Assembly (NCBI GenBank): GCA_021730785.1
Contig: JAKFWF010000039.1
Coordinates: 48,501-112,500, forward strand
Reading direction: 5' to 3'
Length of the DNA stretch: 64,000 nt
Source: Hyphomicrobiaceae bacterium
GTDB lineage: Bacteria; Pseudomonadota; Alphaproteobacteria; Rhizobiales; Hyphomicrobiaceae
How positions within the stretch are numbered: the stretch's first letter is position 1; each line of letters starts with the position of its first letter. Shown one piece after another: positions 1 to 9,390 of the stretch. The translations under genes were made by a program, and so were the position numbers. The notes beneath the pieces are model-generated. The model did not search any database, was not told where the DNA came from, and was given only the letters and a program-made list of their open reading frames with translations.

Positions 1-323
1 GGGACGGAACGTAACGCGGGCGCGGCGGATGCCGCCGGTCTATGGGACGCGGGCACTGTTGACGCAGGTACGGATGGCGGATTGAGCGTCGGCTTGGCCG
101 GGAGGGGAGCGCCGGCTTGGCCCGCGAGATGCCCCTGGGCCTCATGGAACTTATCGCGCAGGCGGCGCACGGCCGAAGGGTCGGTGACGCCGATTGCCTT
201 GATGGCGGTCGTCGGCTTCATGCGTGGGTTCGAACAGATGACACGGGCGATTTCGAGGAGCTTGGCTTGATCGTCGATGCCGGAGCCTTTGGGACGCCCG
301 CGCGCTGCCTTGGTCTGGGTCAT
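1..323 (-). CDS. Partial small DNA-binding-type protein, C-terminus outside window
   Basis: An open frame starts at an ATG (323 to 321) and runs without a stop to the left edge, so 107 codons are visible. The N-terminus has an AT-hook-like RGRPKGSG at residues 8-15. A helical stretch follows, with PTTAIKAIGVTDPSAVRRLR resembling a helix-turn-helix. From about residue 70 the sequence becomes rich in Pro, Ala and Ser, as in a linker. I do not recognise the family. A nucleic-acid-binding role is inferred only from the basic N-terminus and helix-turn-helix-like segment. The other frames here give low-complexity shadows and were left out. Confidence 0.55.
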   Translation of the reverse strand, partial: MTQTKAARGRPKGSGIDDQAKLLEIARVICSNPRMKPTTAIKAIGVTDPSAVRRLRDKFHEAQGHLAGQAGAPLPAKPTLNPPSVPASTVPASHRPAASAAPALRSV

Positions 324-536
324 GGTGCAAATCAATCCTGCCTGTGCGATTCGATGGATTGATACTGCGCAAGAACCCTCTGTTATTCCAGGGATTATAA
401 TCGTATATTTGGGAGCATTATTGCGGTTGTACAGGCGAGGGTGACTTAATTACAGTATTAGAATTGATATTTGCTGCATTTCGGCAACAAATATCGCTAC
501 AACTCGGTACTGGAGTGAAACCAGCAAGTACAACTA

Positions 537-1532
537 TCAAATCAATTCCCGGGCCTTGGCGAGCGTGGCGAGTGAGGTCTGGGGACGGGCGCCGACGTGG
601 CTGATGATCTCGGCAGCGGCAAGCGCACCAAGTCGGCCGCACGTCGTCATGTCGAGGCCGCGCGCATGGCCGAACAGGAAGCCCGCCGCATAGAGATCGC
701 CGGCGCCCGTGGTATCGACAACGGAGCTGACCGCGTCGGCCGGCACCGTGACGCTGGATGAGCCCGTGTGGATCACCGCTCCCTTGGCGCTGCGGGTGAG
801 GACGGCGACCTTGCAATCGCGTGCGGCGTGGGTGGCCGCCTCGTCGAATGATTTCGACTGATACAGCGACGTGACCTCCGCTTCATTAGCGAACAAAATG
901 TCGACGTGGCCGCGGATGAAGTCCAGGAACTCGGCCCGGTGCCGATCGACACAGAAGCTATCGGACAGCGACAGTGCTACCTTCCGGCCGGCCTTTGCCG
1001 CGTGGGCGGCGGCCTGGCGGAAAGCGGCTTTGGCTTCGTCCCGGTCGAACAGATAGCCTTCGAGGTACACGATTTTGGCCGCAGCGATCTGCTGGCTGTC
1101 GATCTCGGCGACCGTCAGTTCCGGGCTGACGCCGAGAAACGTGTTCATGGTGCGCTCGCCGTCGGGCGTGACGAGGATCAGCGAGCGGGCGGTCGGCGCG
1201 CCGCCCTTGGCAGGTTGCGTATCGAACGCGACCCTGGCGCTTTTGATGTCGTGGGCAAAGATGCGGCCGAACTCGTCGTCGGCGACCTTGCCGATGAACG
1301 CGGACGTGCCGCCGAGCGAGGCGACGCCGACCATCGTGTTGGCTGCCGACCCGCCCGAGATCTCGATGGCTGGCCCCATGTCCTTGTAAAGCGCCACGAC
1401 GGCGGCGGCATCGACCAGGCGCATGCTGCCCTTGGCGGCGCCGTGGCGGGCCAGGAACGCGTCGTCGCAGCGGCCGATGATATCGACGATGGCATTGCCG
1501 ACGGCGATGACGTCGAGGGAGGCGGTGGTCAT
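537..1532 (-). CDS. Adenosine kinase, PfkB family sugar kinase
   Basis: Predicted to phosphorylate adenosine to AMP with ATP in the cytoplasm (purine salvage). The 331-residue protein has the family pattern: GNAIVD with Asp17 near the N-terminus, a GGSAANT substrate loop at 60-66, and the C-terminal DTTGAGD signature at 273-279 whose last Asp is the catalytic base. Length suits the family. The frame opens 7 codons earlier at 1553, but the ATG at 1532 directly precedes the conserved first beta strand and is preferred. It is transcribed alone on the minus strand. Alphaproteobacterial proteins of this type are usually annotated adenosine kinase; another nucleoside or sugar substrate is possible. 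Confidence 0.85.
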   Translation of the reverse strand: MTTASLDVIAVGNAIVDIIGRCDDAFLARHGAAKGSMRLVDAAAVVALYKDMGPAIEISGGSAANTMVGVASLGGTSAFIGKVADDEFGRIFAHDIKSARVAFDTQPAKGGAPTARSLILVTPDGERTMNTFLGVSPELTVAEIDSQQIAAAKIVYLEGYLFDRDEAKAAFRQAAAHAAKAGRKVALSLSDSFCVDRHRAEFLDFIRGHVDILFANEAEVTSLYQSKSFDEAATHAARDCKVAVLTRSAKGAVIHTGSSSVTVPADAVSSVVDTTGAGDLYAAGFLFGHARGLDMTTCGRLGALAAAEIISHVGARPQTSLATLAKARELI

Positions 1533-1659
1533 GGTGCGGGTCCTATGGGTCACAGAGCGGGGAAGCTGGCGGATTTGCCGGCACTATAGGCAGCGCCGGC
1601 CGTGGGGCAAGCGTGGGTGAGCGGGCTGCCGGGACTGCCGGACATCCGTGCTTGCCCCA

Positions 1660-2502
1660 TCAGGCGATGCCGCGGCCATGACTGAGGTACACCCGCCGCG
1701 CATTGCCGCCGAGAATGGCTGCGCGCTCGGCGGGTTTGAGGTCCTGCAGCGCCTGCGCCGTCAACATGCGCCATACATCATAGCCGCCCGCCAGATTGAC
1801 CACCGGCCAGTCGCTGCCCCATAGCAGGCGATCGGGCCCGAAGATTTGCAGCAGCCGGTCGCAGTAGGGCAGGACCTGCTCCGGCCGCCAGTCGGCCGCT
1901 GCCTCGGCGATCAGCCCCGACAGCTTGCAGCTGACGCGGCTGTGGGCCGCAATCGCGCGCAGATCGCTCTGCCAGGAGGCATGCACCGCATGCCGGATCT
2001 CGGGCTTGGCACCGTGATCGACCACAACGGCAAGGTCCGGGAAGCGATCGACGAAGGTGCGCAGGGCGTTCAGATGCTGCGGGCGGACCAGGGCATCAAA
2101 AACCAGCCGGTGGCTGACCATCGATTTAATGGCCGGCACCAGGTCCAATCTGAGCAGCCAGTTGGGATCATCGAAATCCTGCACCATGGGGCGCAGGCCG
2201 ACGAGCCTCGGGTTCGCCGCCATCAGCGAAATCGTCTCGTGGGCATCGGCCGCGGTGAAGTCGATCCAGCCGATCACGCCGGCGACGAACGGCGTGGTCT
2301 CGGCCAGCGCCAGCAGGAACGCGGTTTCCGCCAGTGTGGGAGCGGCCTGCACCAGGATCGTTTTCCCGATGTCGAGCCGGGCCAGCGTGGGGGCCAGATC
2401 GGCGGGAAGGAAATCACGATACAGCGCACCCTGGGCCGGTGTCAGCCAGCCGTAGTCGCCACGGTCGATCCGCCAGAAGTGCTGGTGTGCGTCGATATGC
2501 AT
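1660..2502 (-). CDS. Amidohydrolase, L-fuconolactonase-like (COG3618)
   Basis: A 280-residue TIM-barrel metal hydrolase. The N-terminal MHIDAHQHFW carries the HxH metal motif (His6, His8), and LLWGSDWPV near residue 235 supplies the C-terminal metal Asp. This layout matches the fuconolactonase/2-pyrone-4,6-dicarboxylate lactonase group of amidohydrolase_2 proteins, which open sugar or aromatic lactones. The frame is open upstream to 2922, but that part is low-complexity and reads back through the divergent promoter region, so the ATG at 2502 is the start. There is no neighbouring sugar catabolic operon, so the substrate is unknown. Confidence 0.8.
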   Translation of the reverse strand: MHIDAHQHFWRIDRGDYGWLTPAQGALYRDFLPADLAPTLARLDIGKTILVQAAPTLAETAFLLALAETTPFVAGVIGWIDFTAADAHETISLMAANPRLVGLRPMVQDFDDPNWLLRLDLVPAIKSMVSHRLVFDALVRPQHLNALRTFVDRFPDLAVVVDHGAKPEIRHAVHASWQSDLRAIAAHSRVSCKLSGLIAEAAADWRPEQVLPYCDRLLQIFGPDRLLWGSDWPVVNLAGGYDVWRMLTAQALQDLKPAERAAILGGNARRVYLSHGRGIA

Positions 2503-2812
2503 GGGTGCGGGCTTTGTCAGAAGGGAGTGGATGCGGTTTGGTGGCACGGACTGTCGGCGTTGAAGCCGGCCGGCCCTTGCACCGCGTGTCCGGATTGTTG
2601 AAGTTCGACGACGGGTGGCCACCGTAATGCTGTTATAGGCCCGCTGCCAAGCACCATGGGCGGGGGAACGGGAGTGCGTCACGTGGCAATTCAGAGCCGC
2701 ATCGGGTTTAGCTGTGCCATCGCCACGCCGTTCGATGCGACCAGTTCGATCGAGCGTGCGCTCGCGGGGTGCGAGAGGGTAGATTTTCAACTGGCCGAAG
2801 GAACAGTACCCC
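2503..2812. other. Divergent intergenic region
   Basis: These 310 bp separate the divergently transcribed amidohydrolase and trmO and should hold both promoters. Short open frames cross it on both strands, but none shows conserved-looking sequence or a good ribosome binding site. I see no clear hairpin or operator. Confidence 0.4.
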
Positions 2813-3304
2813 ATGTCCAACGCATCATCGGTTCCGTGCGCATCGCAGCGTCCAGGCGAAGTGGCGATCGATCTGCCGCTGGCGACAGATGCCGGCGTGC
2901 ATTTCATCGGCCGCATCCGCACGGTCTACGCAACCCGCGACGACTGTCCGAAGAACGGCCGCGCCAGCACTGCGGAGGCCGTCATCGAGCTTGACGCACG
3001 CTATGCTGCCGGCCTGCTCGACATCGAGCACTGTTCGCACCTGATTGTGCTCTACTGGATGGACGAAGCGCGGCGCGATCTGATGCACCAGGTGCCGGGC
3101 CATCTCGGGCGTCCGCGCGGCACCTTTGCCCTGCGCTCGCCGGTCAGGCCGAACCCCATCGCGCTGTCGGTCGTGGAATTGCTGAAGGTCGAGGGCGCAA
3201 AGCTCACCATCCGCCACATCGACTGCCGCGACGGGACTCCGTTGATCGACATCAAGCCCTATTTCCCGACGACGGACAGCATCCCCGACGCACGGCGGCC
3301 ATAG
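2813..3304 (+). CDS. trmO: tRNA (N6-threonylcarbamoyladenosine37-N6)-methyltransferase TrmO
   Basis: A 163-residue TrmO/TsaA (formerly YaeB) family protein. The family uses SAM to add a methyl group to t6A37 of threonine tRNA (m6t6A). The beta-barrel core is recognisable: IGRIRTVY near residue 32, the LIVLYWMDEARRD segment, the signature GTFALRSPVRPNPIALS (about 102-118), and the C-terminal DGTPLIDIKPYFP. It is shorter than E. coli TrmO because it lacks the C-terminal extension, as is common for bacterial single-domain members. It stands alone, divergent from the amidohydrolase and convergent with the patatin gene, 15 bp away. Confidence 0.88.
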   Translation: MSNASSVPCASQRPGEVAIDLPLATDAGVHFIGRIRTVYATRDDCPKNGRASTAEAVIELDARYAAGLLDIEHCSHLIVLYWMDEARRDLMHQVPGHLGRPRGTFALRSPVRPNPIALSVVELLKVEGAKLTIRHIDCRDGTPLIDIKPYFPTTDSIPDARRP

Positions 3305-3319
3305 CCCAGACGGGCATGC

Positions 3320-4357
3320 TCAGCCACGCTTGGCTGGCACAGCCTTGGGCGCGCCGAGGTAGCGCGTTTCAAGTTCTGCGGTGTCCTCGCGGCCCACGTA
3401 TTTGCGATTGATGCCAAGCCACTTCGCCGCTTCCGTGCGTCCGGCGCCGAACAGGTACGACAGCAGTTCCTGGTCGGGCTTCATCTTGGAGCCGGCGGGG
3501 AGGTTGGCGGTATGGCGGCCGGTCTCGATCACGTGGAAGCGATGGCGCCTGAGCTTGGCGATGCTGCCGCCTTCGTCGGCGAACCAGCCGAGCCGGGTGC
3601 CGCGGGCGGCCGCGATCAGCTCGATATCGCGCAGAAACGGCTGGTTGAACGTGATCTCGCTCATCTGGCTGGCGATTTCAGTGGCGGTCTTGGGCAGCTT
3701 GGTCTGTACCGCCTGGTTGAGAACGACGATGATCGTGTCTTCCACCGGGCTTTCGGTGGCGAGCGTCACCAGATCGGGATTGGCGGAGAAGCCACCGTCC
3801 CAATAGGCCCGCCCGTCGATCTCGACCGCATGGTGGACGGTCGGCAGGCAGGCCGAAGCCAGCACCACCTCGACCTTCATCTCAGGTCGGCGAAACAGGC
3901 GAGGGCGCCCGGTCGCCACCTCGGTCGCAGCGATCAGCAGTTCCATGGAGCTTGGCGTGCGCAACCGGGCGAAGTCGATTTCGGCTTCCAGCAGGTCGCG
4001 GAAGGGGTCGACCTTGAGCGGATTGAAATCGGACGGCGACAGGTGTTTCGCCATCGATTCTAGGGTCTTGGTCAGATAGGGGTTCATCGCCGCCATGTCC
4101 GGTGGCTTGGCCTTCTCGACGGCTGCCCATACCGACTTGAGCTTGGCCCGTGCCATGGCCCGCCCGCCGGCCGCCAGTCCCGCGGCGAGCGCCACCGCGT
4201 TGACCGCGCCCGCGCTGGTGCCGCTGATCCAGCCGAAGTCGAGGGTGTCGTCCTCCAGCAGACCGTCGAGCACGCCCCAGGTGAACGCGCCATGGGCGCC
4301 GCCGCCCTGGAGGGCAAGGTTGACACGCAGCTTGCTGGCTTTGGCCACGGGGCTCAT
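3320..4357 (-). CDS. Patatin-like phospholipase (RssA-type)
   Basis: A 345-residue patatin-fold lipid acyl hydrolase. The oxyanion-hole glycines are in GGGAHGAF (18-25), the nucleophile Ser48 is in the elbow GTSAG (46-50), and the dyad Asp187 is in YWDGGFSANP. No signal peptide is visible, so it should act at the cytoplasmic face on phospholipids or polyhydroxyalkanoate. Alphaproteobacterial homologues are often called patatin-like or RssA. After the catalytic domain a helical C-terminal region of about 120 residues ends in a basic tail. The btuD gene follows upstream on the same strand, but there is no overlap and no functional link is evident. Confidence 0.85.
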   Translation of the reverse strand: MSPVAKASKLRVNLALQGGGAHGAFTWGVLDGLLEDDTLDFGWISGTSAGAVNAVALAAGLAAGGRAMARAKLKSVWAAVEKAKPPDMAAMNPYLTKTLESMAKHLSPSDFNPLKVDPFRDLLEAEIDFARLRTPSSMELLIAATEVATGRPRLFRRPEMKVEVVLASACLPTVHHAVEIDGRAYWDGGFSANPDLVTLATESPVEDTIIVVLNQAVQTKLPKTATEIASQMSEITFNQPFLRDIELIAAARGTRLGWFADEGGSIAKLRRHRFHVIETGRHTANLPAGSKMKPDQELLSYLFGAGRTEAAKWLGINRKYVGREDTAELETRYLGAPKAVPAKRG

Positions 4358-4388
4358 CTCGCTTCAGGTTGTGATGGGGAAACGGCTC

Positions 4389-5138
4389 TTAGCACACCCG
4401 GCGCGGCAGTACGACCGCCATGCCTTCGACGTGCACAAGCTGCGCATCGATGCCGAATGTGGACTTCAGGAGGGCGGCCGTGAGAACTGCGTCCGGCACG
4501 CCGTCGGCTGTGATGCGCCCCGCTTGCAGCAGCACGATACGCTGGCCATAGCGCGCCGCGAGTGACAGATCATGCAGCGCCACCACAACGGTTTTTCCCG
4601 CTTTCGCGCGGGCGGCAAGGCAGTCGAGCAGGGCCAACTGGTGCGCCGGATCGAGGCCCGCCGTCGGCTCGTCGGCGAGCAGGATCGGCGTGTCCTGGGC
4701 AAGGACGCGCGCCATCAGTACGCGGGCAAGTTCGCCGCCGGACAGCTCGGTCACGGGCCGGTCGCGGAACTGTGTCACGTCCATTTCGGCCATGGCCCGT
4801 TCGATCGCCTGTGGCGATCGGTCGCCGTGTGGAACGCGACCCAGCGCGACCGTGTGCTCGACCGTCATCGGCCAATGAATTGTGCGGTGCTGTGGCAGAA
4901 AGCCGATGGCGCGCGCTCGGTCGGGGCCATCGAAGCCGCCGAGGGCTGTACCATCCAATATCACCGTGCCTTGGTGCGGCGGCAGCAAACCAGCGAGCGC
5001 GCGCAGCAGCGTCGACTTGCCGGCGCCGTTGGGACCAAGCACGGCAGTCACTTCGCCCGGCCGCAGAGCGAGCGTGACCCCGGCCAGCACGGTGCGCTGG
5101 CCGAGGGCGACGCCAAGGTCGGTCGCGGCGAGGCTCAT
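4389..5138 (-). CDS. btuD: Cobalamin/iron-complex ABC transporter ATP-binding protein (BtuD/HmuV type)
   Basis: The 249-residue ATPase of a type II ABC importer. Walker A GPNGAGKST is at 35-43, the signature is LSGGELARV, and Walker B runs into LLADEPTAGLD. The segment AIGFLPQHRTIHWPMTV resembles the Q-loop of the FecE/HmuV/BtuD group. The start ATG (5138-5136) overlaps the permease stop by four bases (ATGA), so translation is probably coupled. Sequence alone would not separate haem, siderophore and cobalamin transport. The B12 riboswitch heading this operon makes cobalamin the best call. The frame continues open upstream to 5558, but inside the permease gene. Confidence 0.85.
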   Translation of the reverse strand: MSLAATDLGVALGQRTVLAGVTLALRPGEVTAVLGPNGAGKSTLLRALAGLLPPHQGTVILDGTALGGFDGPDRARAIGFLPQHRTIHWPMTVEHTVALGRVPHGDRSPQAIERAMAEMDVTQFRDRPVTELSGGELARVLMARVLAQDTPILLADEPTAGLDPAHQLALLDCLAARAKAGKTVVVALHDLSLAARYGQRIVLLQAGRITADGVPDAVLTAALLKSTFGIDAQLVHVEGMAVVLPRRVC

Positions 5139-6106
5139 GGCCCCAGCTCCTGGCGCGTCTTGATTACGAGCCACAGGAAGAACGGCGCGCCGATCAGGGC
5201 CGTCACCACGCCGAGCTTTAGATCCCCGAACGCGCTCAGCAGCCGCACCGCGACGTCGGCCAGCAGCAGCACACAGGCGCCGCCGAGCGCACTCAACCAA
5301 AGCAGGCGGCCCGGCGCGTGGTCGGCGAACCGCCGCAACAGGTGCGGAATGACGAGGCCGACGAAGCCGATCGAGCCGGCGACCGCGGTCGCAGCGCCAA
5401 TCGCAAGCGCCGTGCCGGCGATGACCTTCAGGCGAATGCGCGACAAGTCGACGCCCAGATTGGCCGCCACGTCGTCGCCGAGCGAGAGACTGTCGAGGTC
5501 GCGCTGCAACGACAGCAGAATGGCAGCCCCGGCCAGGATCAGCGGACTGGCGATCCACACGTGCACCAGGCTGCGGTCGTTGAGCGAGCCGAGCAGCCAG
5601 AACACCATCTCGACGGCGGCAAACGGGTTGGGCGACAGGTTGAGGGCGAGCGTGGTCAGCGCGCCGGCGAGGCCTGATATGGCGACGCCGGCCAGGATCA
5701 GCGTCACCGGGCCGCTGCGGGCGCCGGCCAGCAGCAGCACGGCAGCTGTGCTCGTGGCCGCCCCGATCAGCCCGCCGAGCGGCAGCGCGAGCGCGAAGGC
5801 AGCCGTTGCGCCCGAGTGGATCGCGATCACCGCGCCGAGCGACGCGCCCCCGGTCACGCCGAGCAGTCCGGGTTCGGCCAGCGGGTTGCGCAGATAGCCC
5901 TGGAGGGCTGCGCCGCTGAGACCCAACGCGGCACCGATGAGCGCGCCGAGGATCGCGCGCGGCAGGCGGATTTCACTGAAGATCAGCCATGCCGCAGGGG
6001 CTTTACCAGGCAAGCCGAAGCCGGCCGGGCCGATCGCCAGGGAGGCGGCGATACTGAGCGCCAAGACGCCGCCGAGCCACAGTTCCGGGCGTACGGGCTG
6101 CATCAT
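5135..6106 (-). CDS. btuC: Cobalamin ABC transporter permease (FecCD/BtuC family)
   Basis: A 323-residue polytopic inner-membrane protein of the FecCD family, with about nine to ten hydrophobic helices. Family hallmarks include RLPRAILGALIGAALGLSGA near residue 45, NPLAEPGLLGVTGGASLGAV, and a C-terminal FVGLVIPHLLRR segment contacting the ATPase. A homodimer should form the pore for corrinoid import from the periplasmic binding protein. Its start overlaps the btuF stop (ATGA, 6103-6106) and its stop overlaps the btuD start, the tight packing of a single transport operon. Substrate assignment rests on the upstream riboswitch. Confidence 0.88.
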   Translation of the reverse strand: MMQPVRPELWLGGVLALSIAASLAIGPAGFGLPGKAPAAWLIFSEIRLPRAILGALIGAALGLSGAALQGYLRNPLAEPGLLGVTGGASLGAVIAIHSGATAAFALALPLGGLIGAATSTAAVLLLAGARSGPVTLILAGVAISGLAGALTTLALNLSPNPFAAVEMVFWLLGSLNDRSLVHVWIASPLILAGAAILLSLQRDLDSLSLGDDVAANLGVDLSRIRLKVIAGTALAIGAATAVAGSIGFVGLVIPHLLRRFADHAPGRLLWLSALGGACVLLLADVAVRLLSAFGDLKLGVVTALIGAPFFLWLVIKTRQELGP

Positions 6107-6948
6107 TCACCTTTGGTGGCAACTGGCAGCCGACTGCGCGCGGCCGCCAGAATGCCGACCGCATCGGCGGTGCGAGGGCTGCCGCACAGCCACAGCGGCA
6201 TCGGCAGTTCGACGCCGGCTTTATCGGCCATCACGCGCGCAAGCGCTGGATGCCGCAGATTGTCCGACACCACCGTGCGATAGGTCGTCGTGCCCTGGGC
6301 CAGCACCACCAGATCGGGCGGCAAAGCGACGATGCTTTCGAGGGCCACGCGGGCGCCAACTGCCGTTCCATGGCGCCGGGCCTGATTGGTCAGCCCGGCC
6401 GCCCGCAACGCCGCGTCGGCCAGACTGCCGGTGCCGGAGACGAGACCGTTGACCTGATAGACCAGCGCCTCGGGCCAGCGCCGCACGCTGGTTCGGGCGC
6501 TCGCCAATGCCGCATCGAACCGGGCGACGAGGGCGTCGCCACGGGCCGGTTCCTCCACCGCCGCTGCGACCTGGCGCACGGACGCGCGGATGCCGTCGAA
6601 ATCGGTGGCGAACGGTACGAGTTCGACCCGCTTACCCAGCCGGCGCAACAGATCGACCGTCGGCGTCGCCGCATAGGGGCTGGCCAATATGAGGTCGGCA
6701 TCAAGCGCCAGCACTTCTTCCGCACCGCCGGCGATCAGCGGCAGTCCCGTCACCTGGTCGGCGATGGCCGACACGTTGCGGTCGGCAGCGAGCGTGGTCA
6801 GCGCCGCGATCCGCTCGCGCGGGACGAGCTGAATCAGCAGCTGATCGGTACACAGGTTCAGCGACACGATGCGCACCGGCTTGGCCGCCTGCACCGAGGA
6901 TGCCAGCAGCAACGCCGCGATCGCCATGACGACTGGCACGACCATCAC
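6103..6948 (-). CDS. btuF: Periplasmic cobalamin-binding protein (BtuF-like)
   Basis: A 281-residue helical-backbone metal/corrinoid-binding protein of the FepB/BtuF class. Residues 1-21 form a signal peptide (MMVVPVVMAIAALLLASS then VQAA). The mature protein starts with RIVSLNLCTDQLLIQL, the usual first strand. A long connecting helix follows, and the C-terminal lobe has PLWLCGSPRTADAVG. It should pass corrinoid from the outer-membrane receptor to BtuCD. Its ATG overlaps the receptor stop codon (6945-6948). BtuF identity is inferred from operon context; related proteins bind haem or ferric siderophores. Confidence 0.82.
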   Translation of the reverse strand: MMVVPVVMAIAALLLASSVQAAKPVRIVSLNLCTDQLLIQLVPRERIAALTTLAADRNVSAIADQVTGLPLIAGGAEEVLALDADLILASPYAATPTVDLLRRLGKRVELVPFATDFDGIRASVRQVAAAVEEPARGDALVARFDAALASARTSVRRWPEALVYQVNGLVSGTGSLADAALRAAGLTNQARRHGTAVGARVALESIVALPPDLVVLAQGTTTYRTVVSDNLRHPALARVMADKAGVELPMPLWLCGSPRTADAVGILAAARSRLPVATKGE

Positions 6949-9167
6949 TTGCCCGCCGCGCCGTCGAGCGGCTTGTCCTGGTGCGTGAAGCGCACGCCGG
7001 CAAACGCCGTGGCCCCGGCGGTCTGATAGCCAAACACCTCCTGGTAGCGCTGGTTGGCGAGGTTCTCGACCCGGCCGAACAGCTCGACGCCGGGCTGGAT
7101 CCTATAGGCCGCCGCAATCGATAGCAGGAGGTAGTCGTCGAGCTTCACGCGTTCGGGCGTAAAGGTCGTGCCCCCGAAGTTCGGATCGATGCCGAGGCGG
7201 AACGCTGTGTCGTCAGAGCGGCCGTTGTAGGCGGCGGCGACGTTGAACGTGCCGCGGCCAGCATCGAAACCATAGGTCGCATCGACGCGCCCGCCGTGTG
7301 GGGCGCGGCGCACTTCCCGCAGGCCGTTGCCATCACGCGCATCGAGATAGGTGTAGCTGACGCCCAAGCTGAGGGCCGGCGACAGGCGGTACTTGCCGGC
7401 AACCTCGACGCCCTGGCGCGTTGCTTCGCCGGGGTCGTTGGTCAGGTTCGTTGGAAAGCCGAGCGCGACGATCCTGTTTTCGAGGTTGGCGCGGAAGTAC
7501 GTGACGTCGAGGGTCGCACGGTCGCGCAGCAGGGTGAACTCGACGCCGGCATCCCAGCCGAACGAGGTCTCCGGCCGCAAATTCGGATTCGGCAGGAAAA
7601 AGCCCGGGATGAAGCCAAATTGCTCGAAGAAGCTCGGGTACTTGACGCCGGTGCCGACGCTGCCGTGCGGGCGCAGGGCGACCTCGGGCAGTTTCAGCGA
7701 TGCGGTCGACCGCCAGGTGGTGAAATCGGCGAAGCTGTCGTTGTAGTCGCGGCGGACGGTGCCGGTGACGAACAGCCGGTCGGCGAACTCGCCCCGGTAC
7801 TCGGCGACGGTGCCGACCCGTGAGCGGCGGAAATCCTCGCCAGTGGTGAAATCCGAGCGCGGCTTGAAGGTCTCGAATTCCTTCTCGACCAAGCCGGAGA
7901 TACTGTGCTTGGCGGTCGACATCAGCGGCAGTGCAAAGCGGTAGGTGGCGACATAGCCGACCTTGTCGGTCTCGCTGGTGTTGTCGCTGCGAAAGGGGAA
8001 GGCGCCGCGATCGTCGTCAGTGCGGCGGGTGGAGTTGCGGTTCGCGCGCAGCATGTGGGTCAGTGCGCCGTCGAGCATGTCCCAACGCACGTTGACCCCG
8101 ACGAGCCAGATGTTGGACGAGAACCGCGAGGGGTCGTCGATGGCGGTCGCGAGCTGGCCGGTGACTCCACCAAAGCCATCGCGCCCGCCGGATTTTGCGA
8201 CGTTGCGCAGTATCACGTCGAAGCTCGCATCCTTGGCGATCTGCCCGCCGGCCTTCAGCGAGAAGCTGGTGAGGGCTGCACTGTCGGTGTCGCGAAACCC
8301 TAGCAGGTCGGGATTGCGTGCAGTCGCCACGTTGAACCCGTCGCTCTCGCGGCGATGGACACCGATCGAGACATTGCCCCGGTCGTTGCCGCCGGAGACA
8401 CGGGCCGTGTAATCGCGCGTGCGCAAACTGCCGCCCTCGGCACTGCCGGCGATGGTGAGCGGCCCGCGCCCGCCCTTGGTGATGATGTTGACGACGCCGC
8501 CGAGCGCGTTCGAGCCGTACAAGCCGGACTGCGGACCGCGCAAAATCTCGATACGCTCGATGTCTTCGGCCGACAGGTCCGAGAAGTCGAACTCGCCGTC
8601 AGTGCCCGAGTTCGCCTCGATGCCGTCGATCAAGACCAGGGTCTGATTGGCTTCTGCACCACGGATGCGCAGCTGCGTGAGACCGGCCGCACCGCCCGTC
8701 CTGTTGACGCTTACGCCCGGCAGGCTGCGGAGCGCCTCGGCGGCGTTGCGGACCTGCTGGCTCTTCAGGTCGGCGGCGGTGATGACGCTGAGCGACGTGC
8801 CGGTGTTGGCAGCAGGAATGCCGCCAGGCTCTGGCAGCGGCTCAACCGGGCCCGTTGCCGCTGACGATGCCGTCGCGGTTGGTGCAGATGGTGCTGGTTG
8901 GGCTGCGGCAGGGGCAGTTGGTGGCGCAGCCTTTGGCGGTGCCTGGGTGGCCGTGGACGGGCTAGGCGCCCGCCTCGGCGACTGTGCTTGTGGCGGTGGC
9001 GCCGGGGTCTGCGCCAGCAGCTTCGGCGCGTCCAGCGTCGCGCCCTGCACGATGATCGGTGGCAGTTCTTGCGGCGCTTGCGCGGAGGCTGGCAGCGCGT
9101 CCGAGGAGAGCAGGGCTGCCGTCATGGCCGCCCTCGCAGCAAAGGTCGAATAGGATGAATGACGCAT
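6945..9167 (-). CDS. btuB: TonB-dependent outer-membrane receptor, BtuB-type
   Basis: A 740-residue TonB-dependent receptor. A signal peptide (about residues 1-30) precedes LPPIIVQGATL, a plausible TonB box. An unusual Pro/Ala/Gln-rich linker of about 70 residues comes next. The plug then begins at SLSVITAADLKSQQVRNAA and includes LRIRGAEANQTLVLIDGIEA and LRGPQSGLYGSNALGGVVNI. The remainder is a 22-strand-type barrel with recurrent alternating aromatic segments. About a dozen residues extend beyond the last barrel strand (GVRFTHQDKP). The start at 9167 is chosen because the open frame upstream runs into the B12 riboswitch. Cobalamin is the likely ligand. Confidence 0.9.
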   Translation of the reverse strand: MRHSSYSTFAARAAMTAALLSSDALPASAQAPQELPPIIVQGATLDAPKLLAQTPAPPPQAQSPRRAPSPSTATQAPPKAAPPTAPAAAQPAPSAPTATASSAATGPVEPLPEPGGIPAANTGTSLSVITAADLKSQQVRNAAEALRSLPGVSVNRTGGAAGLTQLRIRGAEANQTLVLIDGIEANSGTDGEFDFSDLSAEDIERIEILRGPQSGLYGSNALGGVVNIITKGGRGPLTIAGSAEGGSLRTRDYTARVSGGNDRGNVSIGVHRRESDGFNVATARNPDLLGFRDTDSAALTSFSLKAGGQIAKDASFDVILRNVAKSGGRDGFGGVTGQLATAIDDPSRFSSNIWLVGVNVRWDMLDGALTHMLRANRNSTRRTDDDRGAFPFRSDNTSETDKVGYVATYRFALPLMSTAKHSISGLVEKEFETFKPRSDFTTGEDFRRSRVGTVAEYRGEFADRLFVTGTVRRDYNDSFADFTTWRSTASLKLPEVALRPHGSVGTGVKYPSFFEQFGFIPGFFLPNPNLRPETSFGWDAGVEFTLLRDRATLDVTYFRANLENRIVALGFPTNLTNDPGEATRQGVEVAGKYRLSPALSLGVSYTYLDARDGNGLREVRRAPHGGRVDATYGFDAGRGTFNVAAAYNGRSDDTAFRLGIDPNFGGTTFTPERVKLDDYLLLSIAAAYRIQPGVELFGRVENLANQRYQEVFGYQTAGATAFAGVRFTHQDKPLDGAAGK

Positions 9168-9390
9168 AATGTCTCCGTTCAACGACTGAAAACGGAGAAC
9201 CCTGTCAGTTCGATCTGGGACGCAAGCGCGCGAACCCGTCCAAGGGTCGCGGAACGTTTTGTACCTGTGATCCGAGCCGCTCAACGGCCCCAATCCGCAC
9301 GATCTCGCTGACGTGGCTCCCGCCGGTTGCACATCAGTCGCCGCTACGGACTCCCGTTCCACCACGCGCCCCGCATGAGGGATGGACGAC

